Assembly: GCA_021847995.1 (NCBI GenBank)
Contig: JAJZNE010000112.1
Coordinates: forward strand, 1 to 64,000
Reading direction: 5' to 3'
Origin: Pseudomonadota bacterium
GTDB lineage: Bacteria > Pseudomonadota > Alphaproteobacteria > Acetobacterales > Acetobacteraceae
Length of the DNA: 64,000 bases
Each line of letters starts with the position of its first letter. Position 1 is the first letter of the stretch. The notes beneath the pieces are model-generated. The model worked only from the letters and a program-made list of their open reading frames with translations, had not been told where the DNA came from and ran no database searches. Below are positions 36,175 through 44,135 of the stretch, in pieces. The position numbers and the translations under genes are program-made.

Positions 36175-37053
36175 ATGAAGGTTGGCTTCAATCTGCTGCT
36201 CTGGACCACCCATGTGGAGGAGCAGCATCTGCCGCAGATCGCGGCCCTGAAGGCGGCCGGGTATGACGGGGTGGAAGTGCCGATGTTCGGCGGCGATGCC
36301 GGGCATTACCGCCGGCTCGGTGCGCGCATCCGCGACCTCGGGCTGGCCGCCACCGCGGTCACCGTCATCCCCGACGCGGCCCGCAACCCGCTCAGTGCCG
36401 ACCCCGCGCATCGCCGCGCCGCCGTCGCGCATCTGACGGCGGCGGCCGAATGGGCGGCGGAACTCGGGTCCACGCTGCTGTGCGGGCCGATCGGCCAGCC
36501 GCTCGGCCTGTTCACCGGAGCCGCGCCGACCGAGGCGGAGAAATCCCGCCTCGCCGAGGTGCATCACGCCGCCGCCGAGGCCGCGGCCCGGCACCGGCTG
36601 GTACTGGTGATGGAATATCTGAACCGGTTCGAATCCTACATCGTCAACACGATGGCCGACGCCCTGGCGCACGCCGCGCGGGTCGATCATGCGAATTTCG
36701 GCATCATGCACGATACCTTCCACGCCAATCTGGAGGAGAAAGATCCGGTCGGCATCATCTTCCAGGCGGCGCCGAAGCTGCGCCACGTGCATATCTCGGA
36801 GAACGACCGCGGCACCCCGGGACGCGGGCATATCCCGTTCGCGGCGCATTTCAAGGCGTTGCGCGCGATCGGCTATGACGGCTGGCTGGTGGTGGAGGCG
36901 TTCGGCCGCGCCCTGCCCGATCTGGCCGCGGCAACGCGCGTGTGGCGGGATTTCGCGCCGAACGAGGCCCAGATCTACAACGAGGCGATCCGTCTGATCC
37001 GCGACCTGTGGGCGGCCGCCGGACCGGCGGGAGCGGCGGGTCGATCGAACTGA
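36175..37053 (+). CDS. Hydroxypyruvate isomerase/EryC-like TIM-barrel isomerase
   Basis: This 292-residue protein belongs to the xylose-isomerase-like/AP-endonuclease 2 TIM-barrel superfamily. Metal and catalytic residues are visible in VEVPMFGGDAGHYRRLG, VLVMEYLNRFESYIVN (first Glu), NFGIMHDTFHANLEEKD (Asp, His), LRHVHISENDRGTPGRGHIPF (His, Glu, Asp, Arg) and WLVVEAFG (second Glu), as in tagatose 3-epimerase and Hyi-type enzymes. EryC, the tetrulose-phosphate racemase of Brucella, belongs to this superfamily. GGAGGGGGG directly precedes the ATG. It is the last gene of the operon and converges with the second transporter operon across 35 bases without a clear terminator. Confidence 0.8.
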   Translation: MKVGFNLLLWTTHVEEQHLPQIAALKAAGYDGVEVPMFGGDAGHYRRLGARIRDLGLAATAVTVIPDAARNPLSADPAHRRAAVAHLTAAAEWAAELGSTLLCGPIGQPLGLFTGAAPTEAEKSRLAEVHHAAAEAAARHRLVLVMEYLNRFESYIVNTMADALAHAARVDHANFGIMHDTFHANLEEKDPVGIIFQAAPKLRHVHISENDRGTPGRGHIPFAAHFKALRAIGYDGWLVVEAFGRALPDLAAATRVWRDFAPNEAQIYNEAIRLIRDLWAAAGPAGAAGRSN

Positions 37054-37088
37054 AGCCGCTGTCGCTGCCGGCGGATCGCTGCCGATTG

Positions 37089-37400
37089 CTAATCCCCCGG
37101 CGCCACCCATGCGGCATAGAGCACCGCCGCCCCGAGCGAGAGTGCGGTGACGACTGCGAAGATCACCACGATCACGAGCACGGCCCGCGCCAGCGCGCCC
37201 CATGTCACGCCCGGGCGGCACAGCGGCACCAGATTGAACAGCAATCCGACGATCACGATCGCCGCCGCGCCGACGCTGAACAGGCCGAGCGAGAACGGCT
37301 GGAAGATCAGCACCAGCGCCAGCAGGCTCGCGGCGACGATCGTCACCTCCAGCGCCCGCGCGCTTCCCGCCGAGAAGCCGCGCCCCGAGGAACCGCTCAT
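37089..37400 (-). CDS. Small three-helix membrane protein of the second ABC operon
   Basis: This 103-residue protein starts MSGSSGRGFSAGSARALEV and has three hydrophobic segments: VTIVAASLLALVLIFQPF, LGLFSVGAAAIVIVGLLFN and ARAVLVIVVIFAVVTALSLG. Its ATG overlaps the ATPase gene stop as ATGA, so it is co-translated with the transporter. I do not recognise the family. By position it resembles GlpU, the small unknown membrane protein in the rhizobial glycerol importer operon, but I see no sequence resemblance. A role as an accessory subunit of the importer is inference. Confidence 0.7.
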   Translation of the reverse strand: MSGSSGRGFSAGSARALEVTIVAASLLALVLIFQPFSLGLFSVGAAAIVIVGLLFNLVPLCRPGVTWGALARAVLVIVVIFAVVTALSLGAAVLYAAWVAPGD

Positions 37401-38515
37401 GCCACCCGCACCCCCGCGGCATCGAACACATGCAACTGGCCAGGCTTGCAGCACAGGCCGACCGTTTCGCCGGCCGCGATCCTGGTCGTGTGGGGAACCA
37501 CGCAGCGCAGATCGGCGCCCTCCCGGACCAGATGCAGCAGCATTTCCGCCCCCATTGGCTCGATCAGATCAACCGTTGCGGCGAGCGCGCCCGGCGCGTC
37601 CTGCGATGCCGGCAGGAAGCTGCGCGGCCGGATGCCAAGCGTGACGGCACTCCCCGGTGCCAGTTGGCGCACCGCCGCCGGCGCCGTTGCCGCCAGCGCG
37701 CCGCCGAGCACGGCAAAGCGTGCCACGGCGCCGCCCGGCCCATCCGGCCCATCGGGCCCAACCGGCGCAGCGTCGGCGAGTGTCGCCGGCAGCAGGTTCA
37801 TCTGCGGCGTGCCGATGAAGCCGGCGACGAACGTGTCAGCCGGCTGGGCGAACAGGTCGTGCGGCGTTGCCACCTGAGCGATGCGGCCGTCGCGCATCAC
37901 GGCGATGCGATCGGCCATCGTCAGCGCCTCGATCTGGTCGTGGGTGACGATCACCGTCGGCTTGTCCAGCCGTTCCAGCACTTCCTTGATCTGCGTGCGC
38001 ATCTGCTGGCGAAGCTGGATGTCGAGCCGGCTCAGCGGTTCGTCGAACAGGAAGCAGGTGGGCTGCCGGACGATCGAGCGGCCGACCGCGACACGCTGCT
38101 TCTCGCCCTCGCCGAGCTGATGGGGGCGCCGCGCCAGAATCCCCTCAAGGTCGAGCACGCGGGCGACATCGGCGATGCGGGCAGCGATCGCGGCCCGGTC
38201 CAGTCCGTCGGCATGCAGCGGATAGGCGAGGTTCTCCGCCACCGTCAGGCTCGGGTAGAGGGCATAGAACTGGAATGTCATGGCGACATTGCGTGCCCGC
38301 GCCGGCAGGTCGTTGACGCGGCGGCCGGCGATCAGGATGTCACCCGCAGTCGCCCGCTCCAGCCCCGCGATCATGCGCAGCGTCGTCGTCTTGCCGCAGC
38401 CGGAGGGGCCGAGCAGACACATCACTTCGCCGGCCGCGACATCGAGATCGACGCGATCAACCGCCCGCAGGCTGCCGAACTGCTTGGTCACGCCGGTGAG
38501 GCGGATTTCGGACAT
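37397..38515 (-). CDS. CUT1 ABC transporter ATPase 3, degenerate signature motif
   Basis: This 372-residue MalK-type ATPase has normal Walker A (GPSGCGKT, 36-43), Q-loop Gln82, Walker B with Asp158-Glu159 (CFLFDEP), D-loop Asp165 and switch His192 (IVTHDQ). The signature motif is LGEGE (134-138) in place of LSGGQ, losing the Ser and a Gly that contact ATP. The TOBE region contains a Pro/Gly/Asp repeat (VGPDGPDGPGG, ~residues 251-261) encoded by a small GGCCCATCC-type repeat near 37735-37760. The ATG at 38515 overlaps nothing; the permease gene ends 11 bases upstream. It probably dimerises with ATPase 4 of the same operon. Confidence 0.9.
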   Translation of the reverse strand: MSEIRLTGVTKQFGSLRAVDRVDLDVAAGEVMCLLGPSGCGKTTTLRMIAGLERATAGDILIAGRRVNDLPARARNVAMTFQFYALYPSLTVAENLAYPLHADGLDRAAIAARIADVARVLDLEGILARRPHQLGEGEKQRVAVGRSIVRQPTCFLFDEPLSRLDIQLRQQMRTQIKEVLERLDKPTVIVTHDQIEALTMADRIAVMRDGRIAQVATPHDLFAQPADTFVAGFIGTPQMNLLPATLADAAPVGPDGPDGPGGAVARFAVLGGALAATAPAAVRQLAPGSAVTLGIRPRSFLPASQDAPGALAATVDLIEPMGAEMLLHLVREGADLRCVVPHTTRIAAGETVGLCCKPGQLHVFDAAGVRVA

Positions 38516-38526
38516 TCCCCTGTCTT

Positions 38527-39399
38527 TCAGCGGCGGATGGTGCCGAAGGTGACGCCGCGCAGCAACTGATTCTGCAATGCGAACGTGACCAGCACGACGG
38601 GAATGATGAACAGCGTCTCCAGCGCCGACAGCAGGCCCCAATCGACGCCCATCGCGCCGCCGATGGTCCGCACGATCTGCACCGGCACCGTGCGCGTCTC
38701 CGTCCCCGTCAGCAGCAGGGCGAAGACGAACTCGTTCCAGGTCAGGATGACGGCGAAGACGAAGGTGGCAGCAAGGCCGGCATAGATCTGCGGCAGGCAG
38801 ACGCGGCGGAAGACGCGCCATTCGCCGCTTCCGTCCATGCGCGCCGCATCCTCGATGTCGCGGTCTAGGTCGTCGAAGAAGCTTTTGACCATCCAGATCG
38901 AGAACGGCAGGTTGAACGCGGTGTAGAGCGCGATGATGCCCTGATAGGTGCCGGACAGACCGAAGATGCGAAACAGCACGAAGATCGGGATGATGGCGAT
39001 GATCGGCGGCATCATCCGCGTCGTCAGGATCATGAAAAGGTAGGTATCGTTGCCGCGCAGCGGAAAGCGGGAAAAGCCGTAGGCGGCGGCAGTGCCGATG
39101 ACGAGGGCGAGCAGTACGCTCGATCCGCCGATGAACATGCTGTTGAAGAAGTAGCGGCCGAAACCGGTCGCCTCCGCCGCCCCGCCCTCGACGCTGACCC
39201 GGAAGAACACCGAGACGAAATTGTCGAGCGTCGGTGTGAACACGAACTTCACCGGCCAGGTCAGAATGTCCTGGCGTGTCTTGAAGGCGGCCAGGATGAT
39301 GAACAGCACCGGGAAGAAATAGAGAATGCTGACCGCGGCGGCGCCGAGCGTGCGTCCCCAGCCGGCCTGTCCGATGCTGCGCACCTCGCGCGCGCTCAT
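38527..39399 (-). CDS. CUT1 ABC transporter permease, MalG-type
   Basis: This 290-residue inner-membrane protein is the second permease of the leftward importer. It starts MSAREVRSIGQAGWGRTLG, has YFFPVLFIILAAFKTRQDIL and a family-typical loop FDDLDRDIEDAARMDGSGEW preceding VFRRVCLPQIYAGL, with EDAARMDG as the EAA motif. The C-terminus NQLLRGVTFGTIRR is nearly identical in kind to that of the lone permease encoded at 43234-44109, which shows they are paralogues. It overlaps the upstream permease gene as ATGA. Confidence 0.92.
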   Translation of the reverse strand: MSAREVRSIGQAGWGRTLGAAAVSILYFFPVLFIILAAFKTRQDILTWPVKFVFTPTLDNFVSVFFRVSVEGGAAEATGFGRYFFNSMFIGGSSVLLALVIGTAAAYGFSRFPLRGNDTYLFMILTTRMMPPIIAIIPIFVLFRIFGLSGTYQGIIALYTAFNLPFSIWMVKSFFDDLDRDIEDAARMDGSGEWRVFRRVCLPQIYAGLAATFVFAVILTWNEFVFALLLTGTETRTVPVQIVRTIGGAMGVDWGLLSALETLFIIPVVLVTFALQNQLLRGVTFGTIRR

Positions 39400-40373
39400 G
39401 GCTGCTCGCTCCGCCGCGTCTGGATGGCATAGAGATAGAGGCTGGTCAGCACGATCACCCCGAACAGCACGATATAGCCGAGCGCGGAGGCGCGGCCGGT
39501 CTGGAAATAGTTGAAGGCGACACGGAACAGATAGACCGAGACCGTCTCGGTCGACGTTCCGGGGCCGCCTTCGGTCAGCACATAGGGAACGTCGAAGATC
39601 TTGAAGGTCTCGATGGTGCGGAACAGCAGGGCGAGCAGCAGCAGGCTGCGGATATAGGGGAAGGTGATGGTACGGAATCGCCGCCATGCGCCGGCGCGGT
39701 CGATCTCCGCTGCCTCATAGAGGTATTTCGGCACGCTGACGAGGCCGGCGAGCACCAGCAGCATGACGAACGGCGACCACATCCAGGCATCGGCGCAGAC
39801 GATGGCGGCCATCGCCTTCACCGGGGTATCGAGGATCACCACCGGCTGGCCGGTGAACTCCTGCACGAGGCGCGGGATGAAGCCGAAGGTCGGTTCGTAG
39901 AACAGCTTGAAGAACACCCCGACGGCGGAGAGCGACAGCATCATCGGGGCCAGCACCAGCATGAGCAGATAGCGGCGCAGCGGAAACTCCCGCGCGAACA
40001 GCAGCGCCAGCAGGAAGCCGACGATCAGTTGCAGGGTGACGCTGCCGATGACGATGACCGCGGTGTTGACGAAGCGGCCCCACACGTCAGCATCGCTGAA
40101 CAGGTCGGTGTAGTTGGCAAGCCCGACCCAGCGCGGCGGCACCGCGATGCGCTTGGCATTGTAGTTGAAGAAACTCAGCCCGTACGACCACAGCAGGGGA
40201 AAGACATTGACGATGACGAGCGTTGCGATCGCCGGGGCAACCAGCAGCGGCCCCCGCCGCTCCGGCGCCATCAGCCAGCCGAGGAAGCCTCGCGCACTGC
40301 GCCGCATTGGCGTGGCGGCGATGGTTTCCGGTGGCGGGGAAAGCGGCTGGATATGGGTCATGCGGCTCAACAT
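39396..40373 (-). CDS. CUT1 ABC transporter permease, MalF-type
   Basis: This 325-residue permease has a ~45-residue cytoplasmic N-terminus, then LLVAPAIATLVIVNVFPLLW and five further helices. The docking loop is YEAAEIDRAGAWRRFRTITFP (21 residues, ~210-230), and IETFKIFDVPYVLTEGGPG is the usual MalF-type C-terminal signature. Start choice is uncertain: ATG at 40373 or the ATG at 40361 (MTHIQPL), neither with a good Shine-Dalgarno match. A perfect hairpin lies between this gene and the binding-protein gene upstream. Confidence 0.9.
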   Translation of the reverse strand: MLSRMTHIQPLSPPPETIAATPMRRSARGFLGWLMAPERRGPLLVAPAIATLVIVNVFPLLWSYGLSFFNYNAKRIAVPPRWVGLANYTDLFSDADVWGRFVNTAVIVIGSVTLQLIVGFLLALLFAREFPLRRYLLMLVLAPMMLSLSAVGVFFKLFYEPTFGFIPRLVQEFTGQPVVILDTPVKAMAAIVCADAWMWSPFVMLLVLAGLVSVPKYLYEAAEIDRAGAWRRFRTITFPYIRSLLLLALLFRTIETFKIFDVPYVLTEGGPGTSTETVSVYLFRVAFNYFQTGRASALGYIVLFGVIVLTSLYLYAIQTRRSEQP

Positions 40374-40391
40374 GTGACAGGCGGCGAACGC

Positions 40392-40424
40392 GGCGGCGCC
40401 GTCCCGGGCGGGGGCGGCGCCGCC
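40392..40424 (-). promoter_or_regulatory. Intercistronic hairpin after the second binding-protein gene
   Basis: A perfect 10-base inverted repeat (GGCGGCGCCG at 40392-40401 and CGGCGCCGCC at 40415-40424) with a 13-base loop occupies the 68-base gap between the binding-protein stop (40442) and the permease start (40373). Both arms are themselves rich in self-complementary GGCGCC. There is no T-run. As in the first importer operon, the position directly after the binding-protein gene fits differential expression by mRNA stabilisation or partial termination. Confidence 0.6.
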
Positions 40425-40441
40425 TTCGGCGCAGGGTCAGG

Positions 40442-41869
40442 TCAGTGGATGCGGCCGTCCTCGCGCAGCATCTTGTCCTGGAACGCGGCCACGGTGTCCA
40501 GCGCCTGCCTGGCGGAAATCTGGCCTGTGATCGCCTTGTCGAACTGCTCCTGCTGCTCGGTCAGCAGCGGGAAGAATTCGGGGATGTGCCAGATGTCCTT
40601 CTGCCATTGCAGGTTGTCGGCGAAGGCGCGGGAGAATGGCGCCCACGTGGCATAGGCCGGGTCGTTCAGCACGCTCAGCATGCCGCTCTCGCCGCCGCCG
40701 TGCTTGACGAAATTCACCTGTGTCGGCGTGGACAGCCACCACTTCACCACCTCCAGCGACTCGTGGACCACTTCCTCGCTGTTCCAGGTGGTGAGCACGA
40801 AGGGCTGGCCGCCGATATTGGCCCAGCGGCTGATCGACCCGTCCGGCCGGCGGGTGCCGGGGGATTGGGCAAAGGCGGATCTGTCGGCGACCTTGGACAC
40901 TTTGGGATCGACCACCGGCCCGGCAACGCCGACCCAGTCCACCACCGCCGCCACCTTACCCTGCATGTAGAGATCCTGCACGACGAAGATGTCCATCTGC
41001 CCGGTCCGGGCGACCGGCGGCGCCCATTTCAGCAGGTCGAGGTATTTCTGCATCGCCTTGACGGCGATCGGCGAGTTGACGACGCCGGACGCCGGTTTGG
41101 TATTCGTCTCATCCCAGATATCGCCGCCGTAGTCCCACACCAGCGTGTTGATCTGCATGGAGGAGAAGTCGTAGCCCTTGCCGGCCTGAAAGGCGACGCC
41201 ATAGATATCGTCATCGGCCACGCCGTTGCCGAGTTGCGCACCCTTCTTGCGGGTGAAAAACTCACCGATCTGGCCCCATTCATCCCAATCCACGTCCTGC
41301 CATTCATTGTAGTAGCACGGCAGAGCGCGATGATATTTGGCCTGGAAATTGGCGCGCTCGGTCTTGTTGCAGAACAAATCCGTGCGATAGAATGTCACCA
41401 GATTGTCGGGAAACTGCGGGAATCCGTAGTAATTGGTCGATTTGTAAGGATAGCTGGAGGAAGTGTCCTTCAGGACCTGATGCATGTCGGCCATGATGGC
41501 TTGCAGTTCCGGATCCTTGTCGATGTATTTGTTCAATTTCAGGTAGTGGCCACCCTCGACGAAGTCACCGAGCCACTGGCTGTCGGTCACGATCATCTGG
41601 TATTTCTTCTCGCCCGAGGACAGCGAGGCGGCGACGCGCTGGTAGAAGCTCGGCCACGGGATGAAGTCGATCACCAGCTTCACGTCGTTGCCGCTTTTCG
41701 CCTTGTAGGTGCGGTTGAACTCCTCCTGCATGAAGCGGGTCGGCAGCCAGTCCGGTGCTGCCATGTTGATGACGATCTCCTTCGCCGCGGCGGGCGACGG
41801 CAGTGCGGTGCCGGCGAGCAGCATCGATGCCGCCGCCAACGCCGTGAAGCCCGAGTACAGCCCTTTCAT
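40442..41869 (-). CDS. ABC transporter substrate-binding protein (family 1), second importer
   Basis: This 475-residue periplasmic protein has a Sec-type signal peptide (MKGLYSGFTALAAASMLLAG ... PAAA-KEIVINMAAP). The mature part has family 1 features: LVIDFIPWPSFYQRVAASLSSG, SQWLGDFVEGGHYLKLNKYI, and a Trp/Tyr-rich sugar-site region (WQDVDWDEWGQIGEF, INTLVWDYGGDIWDE). Cysteines at two sites (DLFCNKTER, ALPCYYNEW) may form a disulfide. Part of the gene (about 41270-41530) has visibly lower G+C than its neighbours. Gene order and two-ATPase design suggest a polyol or glycerol-like substrate; this is inference. Confidence 0.87.
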   Translation of the reverse strand: MKGLYSGFTALAAASMLLAGTALPSPAAAKEIVINMAAPDWLPTRFMQEEFNRTYKAKSGNDVKLVIDFIPWPSFYQRVAASLSSGEKKYQMIVTDSQWLGDFVEGGHYLKLNKYIDKDPELQAIMADMHQVLKDTSSSYPYKSTNYYGFPQFPDNLVTFYRTDLFCNKTERANFQAKYHRALPCYYNEWQDVDWDEWGQIGEFFTRKKGAQLGNGVADDDIYGVAFQAGKGYDFSSMQINTLVWDYGGDIWDETNTKPASGVVNSPIAVKAMQKYLDLLKWAPPVARTGQMDIFVVQDLYMQGKVAAVVDWVGVAGPVVDPKVSKVADRSAFAQSPGTRRPDGSISRWANIGGQPFVLTTWNSEEVVHESLEVVKWWLSTPTQVNFVKHGGGESGMLSVLNDPAYATWAPFSRAFADNLQWQKDIWHIPEFFPLLTEQQEQFDKAITGQISARQALDTVAAFQDKMLREDGRIH

Positions 41870-41935
41870 CGCTCCTGATCTCCCTTGGACGTTGTGGTTC
41901 TTGCCCTCGTCGTCGCCGCGCCGGACCTGGCCGGC

Positions 41936-43060
41936 TCAGCCCCCCGCCGCCGTCCCGTCGCGCGGGATCGCCGTGCCGGTCTCGTGCGCAAAAAGGCAGA
42001 TCTGGTCGGCATCGACAGTGCAGTCGATGGTGTCATCGACGGCGATGCGCCAGGCCTGCTCCTGCGGCAGCACCATGCGCAGCCGCGTCTCGCCATGCGC
42101 CAGAATGTCGAGGATGGTCACGTCGCCCAGCGGTTCGGTCAGGAACACGCGGGCGGTGAAGGCGGGACCGTCGGGTTCGGCGGTGACCGGGCGGATCGCC
42201 TGCGGACGCAACCCGACGGTCAGGCGCGTGCCGGCACCGAAGCCGTCCAGCACGGCATGCCACGGCCCTGCGTCGATTCCCATGAACGGCAGGTCGATGC
42301 GCGTGCCGGAATGCGTTGCGCGCAGGGTGCCGGGCAGCAGGTTGATCGGCGGGTCGCCGACCAGACCGGCGACGAAATCGTCTCCCGGCGTGCGATAGAG
42401 CGCATCGGGCGTGTCAACCTGGACGATCCGCCCGGCGCGCAGCACGCCGATGCGCTGTCCCATACTGAGCGCCTCCAACTGGTCGGGGGTGGCATAAATA
42501 ATGGTGGTGCTGCCGAGCTCGCGATGCAGCCGCTTGAACTCGGCGCGGGTGTCATGGCGCAGCTTGGCGTCGAGATTGGTCAGCGGTTCATCGAGCAGCA
42601 GCAGGCGCGGACGGCGGATCAGGGCGCGGCCGATCGCGCAGCGCTGCTGCTCGCCGCCCGAGAGCGTGCCGGGCTTGCGGGCCAGCGTGTGCGACAGCCG
42701 CAGCATCTCCGCCACTTCGTTGACGCGGCGCGCGATCTCGGCGCGAGGGGTGCGCTGCTCGCGCAGCGGATAGGCGAGGTTCTCGAAGGTCGTCAGATGC
42801 GGATAGAGGGCGAAGGTCTGGAACACCATGGCGGTGTTGCGCGCCCGCACCGGCAGCGACGCCACGTCCTGCCCGCCGAGCCGCACGCTGCCGGAATCGG
42901 CGTGTTCGATGCCCGCGACGATGCGCAGCAGGGTCGTCTTGCCGGCCCCGGAGGGGCCAAGAATGGCGAAGAACTCCCCCGCATCGACGGCGAGCGAAAC
43001 ACCCTGCAGGGCCGCAACGCGGCCGAAATTGCGGCAGAGGTCGCTGACCGTAACGTCCAT
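41936..43060 (-). CDS. CUT1 ABC transporter ATPase 4, switch histidine replaced by proline
   Basis: This 374-residue ATPase is the first gene of the leftward operon. Walker A (GPSGAGKT, 35-42), Q-loop Gln81, signature LSGGE (133-137), Walker B Asp157-Glu158 (LLLLDEP) and D-loop Asp164 are all normal. The switch histidine expected in VTHDQ is Pro192 (IIYATPDQLEAL). The loss is complementary to ATPase 3, whose signature is degenerate but whose His is intact. A TOBE-type domain occupies ~235-374. The ATG at 43060 has GGGAGAG upstream and corresponds to the family N-terminus. Confidence 0.9.
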   Translation of the reverse strand: MDVTVSDLCRNFGRVAALQGVSLAVDAGEFFAILGPSGAGKTTLLRIVAGIEHADSGSVRLGGQDVASLPVRARNTAMVFQTFALYPHLTTFENLAYPLREQRTPRAEIARRVNEVAEMLRLSHTLARKPGTLSGGEQQRCAIGRALIRRPRLLLLDEPLTNLDAKLRHDTRAEFKRLHRELGSTTIIYATPDQLEALSMGQRIGVLRAGRIVQVDTPDALYRTPGDDFVAGLVGDPPINLLPGTLRATHSGTRIDLPFMGIDAGPWHAVLDGFGAGTRLTVGLRPQAIRPVTAEPDGPAFTARVFLTEPLGDVTILDILAHGETRLRMVLPQEQAWRIAVDDTIDCTVDADQICLFAHETGTAIPRDGTAAGG

Positions 43061-43123
43061 CGAACGTCGCTCTCCCCTGGCGCCGGGCGCCATCGCGGCG
43101 GGCCGTTTAGGGTGCCCGCCCCC

Positions 43124-43152
43124 TTGACAGCATTCGTATGACAACATTGACA
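43124..43152. promoter_or_regulatory. Cluster of TGACA repeats in the divergent intergenic region
   Basis: Within 29 bases there are two copies of TTGACA (43124-43129 and 43147-43152) and one TGACAA (43138-43143). The first TTGACA and TGACAA form an imperfect inverted repeat. The 173-base gap separates ATPase 4 (leftward) from the lone permease (rightward), so this is where promoters and operators for both must lie. TTGACA equals the -35 consensus, but I find no convincing -10 box at 16-18 bases for either copy. The spacing is not that of a Pho box. Confidence 0.4.
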
Positions 43153-43233
43153 CGGTGCGCAACGGGCATTTTCGTGTCCGGCGGGCCTGACGGCTTGCGC
43201 GGTCGGGCAGGGGCGCCGCAAACTCGCGCCACC

Positions 43234-44109
43234 ATGCGCGAGGGAGACGGTCATCCGCTGTTCCGCCCGGCGACGTGGCGCCGCAGCCTCGGCGGCGCGG
43301 CGGTGGGCGCGCTGTATTTCCTGCCGGTGGCATGGATGCTGCTCGCCGCCGTCAAGACCCGGCAGGACGCGCTCGCGGTGCCGCCGAAGCTGCTGTTCCA
43401 TCCGACCTTCGCGCATTTCCGCAGCCTGTTCACTGGCCTGACCGAGGATGGGCGGCAGGTGTTCCCGAGCGGCTTTGCGCATTACATCGCCAATTCGCTG
43501 CTGATCTGCGGCGCCGGCGTCGGGCTGGCGCTGCTGCTCGGCACCCTGGCCGCCTACGGCTTCGCGCGGCTGCCGGTGCGCGGTGCGGGGCCGTTGCTGT
43601 TCCATGTGCTGGTGCTGCGGATGATCCCGCCGCTCAGCGCCATCGTCCCGCTCTATGTGCTGTTCAGCCGCATCGGCCTCGGCGGCAGCTATGCCGGGCT
43701 GATCCTGGTCTATACGGCGTTCAACCTGCCCTTCGCGATCTGGATGCTGCGCAGTTTCATCCTCGAACTGCCCCGCGCCGCGGAGGAGGCGGCCTGGCTC
43801 GACGGTTCCTCCCATCTCGCGGTGCTGCGCCGCATCTGCCTGCCGCAGATGCGTGCCGGCCTTGCCGCCACCGCGATCATCGCCTTCGTGTTCACCTGGA
43901 ACGATTTTCTGTTCAGCCAGATGCTGAGCGGGGTCGATACCCACACCATCCCGGTTGCCATGCTGCGCGTGCTGGGGGCCGATTTCGGCACCGACTGGGG
44001 CCTCTTCGCCGCCGCCGGCGCGATCTACCTGGCGCCGGTGCTGCTGGTCGCGCTGCTGTTGCAGAACCAGTTGCTGCGCGGTGCCACGTTCGGCACGCTC
44101 GCGCGTTGA
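43234..44109 (+). CDS. Orphan CUT1 ABC transporter permease, MalG-type
   Basis: This 291-residue membrane protein is a paralogue of the permease encoded at 38527-39399: both share an ALYFLPVAWMLLAAVKTRQD-like first helix (YFFPVLFIILAAFKTRQD in the other), a LPRAAEEAAWLDGSSHLAVL docking loop, and the ending NQLLRGATFGTLAR. It has no MalF partner, ATPase or binding protein on its strand. The ATG at 43234 aligns with the paralogue's start, although no clear Shine-Dalgarno sequence precedes it. It may replace the other MalG-type subunit under some conditions, or be a relic. The reading frame is intact. Confidence 0.87.
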   Translation: MREGDGHPLFRPATWRRSLGGAAVGALYFLPVAWMLLAAVKTRQDALAVPPKLLFHPTFAHFRSLFTGLTEDGRQVFPSGFAHYIANSLLICGAGVGLALLLGTLAAYGFARLPVRGAGPLLFHVLVLRMIPPLSAIVPLYVLFSRIGLGGSYAGLILVYTAFNLPFAIWMLRSFILELPRAAEEAAWLDGSSHLAVLRRICLPQMRAGLAATAIIAFVFTWNDFLFSQMLSGVDTHTIPVAMLRVLGADFGTDWGLFAAAGAIYLAPVLLVALLLQNQLLRGATFGTLAR

Positions 44110-44135
44110 TCCAACCGGCCGAGGAACCTGCCCGC

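Noticed and set aside
37089-37400. Calling the small membrane protein GlpU
   Set aside because: Only its position agrees; I see no sequence resemblance, so no symbol was given.
41936-43060. Proline in the H-loop of ATPase 4 as a sequencing error
   Set aside because: A CAC to CCC change would be a substitution, not a homopolymer slip, and the paired ATPase has a matching signature defect, so a real substitution is more likely.
43138-43233. Earlier start (ATG at 43138) for the orphan permease
   Set aside because: It would add 32 residues not present in the paralogue and would place the start inside the TGACA repeat cluster.
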